Below, one piece after another: positions 31,856 through 32,766 of a DNA stretch of 32,766 nt. The notes beneath the pieces were generated by a model. That model was not told the origin of the DNA. It made no database searches and saw nothing but the letters and a program-made list of their open reading frames with translations. The position numbers and the translations under genes were made by a program. This stretch comes from Candidatus Obscuribacterales bacterium. Lineage in GTDB: Bacteria > Cyanobacteriota > Vampirovibrionia > Obscuribacterales > Obscuribacteraceae. The number at the start of each line of letters is the position of its first letter. The first letter of the stretch is position 1. The stretch is from assembly GCA_019748395.1 (NCBI GenBank), contig JAIEPM010000471.1, positions 1 to 32,766 of the forward strand, read 5' to 3'.

Positions 31856-32766
31856 ATGGGAGCTATGAAGGGATTTTTCAAAACGAGATTTGCGATTTCC
31901 TTGCTGACATTTAGTCTGCTTGGCGCGTTCGCATGCGCTTTGCAGGACTTTCGAACTGCGCCTCAGGACTTTCCTTATATGAGCTGGACGGCCTGGACGA
32001 TCAAGGATTATTTGCAGCAAAGCAAGGCACCCGATCTTGTATTTCTGGGCTCATCTTTGATGCTTGTGCCGCTGGATGGTGTTGATGCCGATTATTTGAA
32101 TCGGCGCGTGGATGGCAGTCAACATCATCGCTCTCAGTATTTTGAAGATAAGTTCAAAGAAAAAACAGGACTTTCGATGCGCAGTTTCACTTTCGCACTG
32201 CCAGGCGAAATGCCGTCCGATGCTTATTTGATTGTCAAAAATCTGCTTTGCGGCAAGAAAAAACCGGAAATAATCGTTTATGGTGTCGGACCACGGGATT
32301 TTCTGGACAACATGTTGCCCAGCCCGTCTGCCACCGACCCCTATCGCTTTCTTTCTCGCTTTGGAGATATCGCGCCGATTGCAGATCGAGTCATGCCCGA
32401 CTGGATGCAGCGTCTCGATTTTGAACTGGGCAGAGCCTGCTTTTTTTATAAGAATCGCGAGGACCTTTCGCTTAAAGCCGCAAAGTCGGCAGAGAACTTT
32501 GTAAATCAGCTTCTGCCTTTGCCTGCAAAAGCAGTTGCTTTAAACATCGACGAGCGCCGGGTTATCGTGCCTGATTTGCGCCCCTGTGAAGTTCTTGCCG
32601 GGCAGGCCTGGTTCAGACCGAGTACAGCCGCAGACCATGCGACTTTTGTCGATAACATTTCCGAATACAAACGCCGCTATGCCACGATGAAGTGGGATAC
32701 ATATATTTCGCAAATGCGCTTTTTTGCAGACAGTATCGAAGAGGCCAAAAAGAACGGTATTAAGGT
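31856..32766 (+). CDS. Probable SGNH-like O-acylation partner, 3' end outside the window
   Basis: The frame is open from ATG 31856 to the window end (about 303 residues). A second in-frame ATG, 31865 (M-K-G-F-F-K-T-R-F), may be the true start; neither has a well-spaced ribosome site. The N-terminus is a signal anchor (about 10-28). Then V-F-L-G-S-S-L-M places a Ser in the position of the SGNH nucleophile block, and P-E-I-I-V-Y-G-V-G-P-R-D-F-L-D-N resembles the DUF1574/AlgJ/DltD-like group that accompanies MBOAT enzymes; this assignment is from recalled patterns. The catalytic Asp-His region would be beyond the window. It likely completes surface polymer O-acylation outside the membrane with the MBOAT gene product. 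Confidence 0.75.
   Translation, partial: MGAMKGFFKTRFAISLLTFSLLGAFACALQDFRTAPQDFPYMSWTAWTIKDYLQQSKAPDLVFLGSSLMLVPLDGVDADYLNRRVDGSQHHRSQYFEDKFKEKTGLSMRSFTFALPGEMPSDAYLIVKNLLCGKKKPEIIVYGVGPRDFLDNMLPSPSATDPYRFLSRFGDIAPIADRVMPDWMQRLDFELGRACFFYKNREDLSLKAAKSAENFVNQLLPLPAKAVALNIDERRVIVPDLRPCEVLAGQAWFRPSTAADHATFVDNISEYKRRYATMKWDTYISQMRFFADSIEEAKKNGIK

Overview
The window is a gene-dense bacterial chromosome segment at roughly half GC, with no rRNA, tRNA, CRISPR array or insertion sequence that I can see. Its housekeeping anchors are unambiguous: dxs (isoprenoid precursors), dnaX (clamp-loader tau), acyP, der (ribosome-assembly GTPase) and a plsY domain (phospholipid synthesis). The accessory genes combine a zinc-ribbon Ser/Thr kinase, TPR proteins, three response regulators, a CHASE2 histidine kinase, TadE/TadG-like proteins, VIT/VWA surface proteins and Ala/Ser/Pro-rich secreted proteins. 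That mix, together with an RpaB-like response regulator, fits a free-living, predicted Gram-negative lineage such as the Obscuribacterales (Vampirovibrionia/Melainabacteria). This placement is inference from gene content only and is moderately to weakly held.

Layout. 1-4286 (+): 3' part of a TPR protein; a membrane Ser/Thr kinase with a degenerate hydrolase-like outer domain; a small membrane protein overlapping the kinase stop; a small secreted protein. 4300-7948: a PAS histidine kinase (-), divergent from an OmpR-type regulator (+) that is followed closely by a MATE exporter. 8026-10672 (+): a three-gene TadE / VWA-TadG / TadE-like operon. 10669-12600 (-): dxs, whose stop codon overlaps the last Tad gene. 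12850-13586 (+): a secreted protein with an HMA-like domain, split by a -1 frameshift and followed by a terminator. 13636-16086 (-): a secreted VIT/VWA protein. 16236-20643 (+): CHASE2 histidine kinase, NarL-type regulator and secreted unknown protein, each overlapping the next by 4 nt. 20758-23096 (+): dnaX and acyP. 23259-25766 (+): a long acidic protein with hexapeptide repeats and a C-terminal J-like domain. 25807-29118 (+): der and a PlsY-HtrA fusion. 29175-29897 (+): an RpaB/PhoB-like regulator. 29898-30335: a non-coding stretch rich in hairpins, including a rho-independent terminator. 30336-end (+): an AlgI-like MBOAT acyltransferase and the 5' part of a probable SGNH-like partner.

How the genes work together. 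Much of the window concerns the cell envelope: sensing (three histidine or Ser/Thr kinases with extracytoplasmic or membrane parts), surface VWA proteins, polysaccharide O-acylation and phospholipid synthesis. The most unusual items are the PlsY-HtrA fusion (acyltransferase plus periplasmic protease in one chain), the translationally coupled CHASE2 kinase-regulator-secreted protein cassette beside a VIT/VWA protein, and the J-domain repeat protein.
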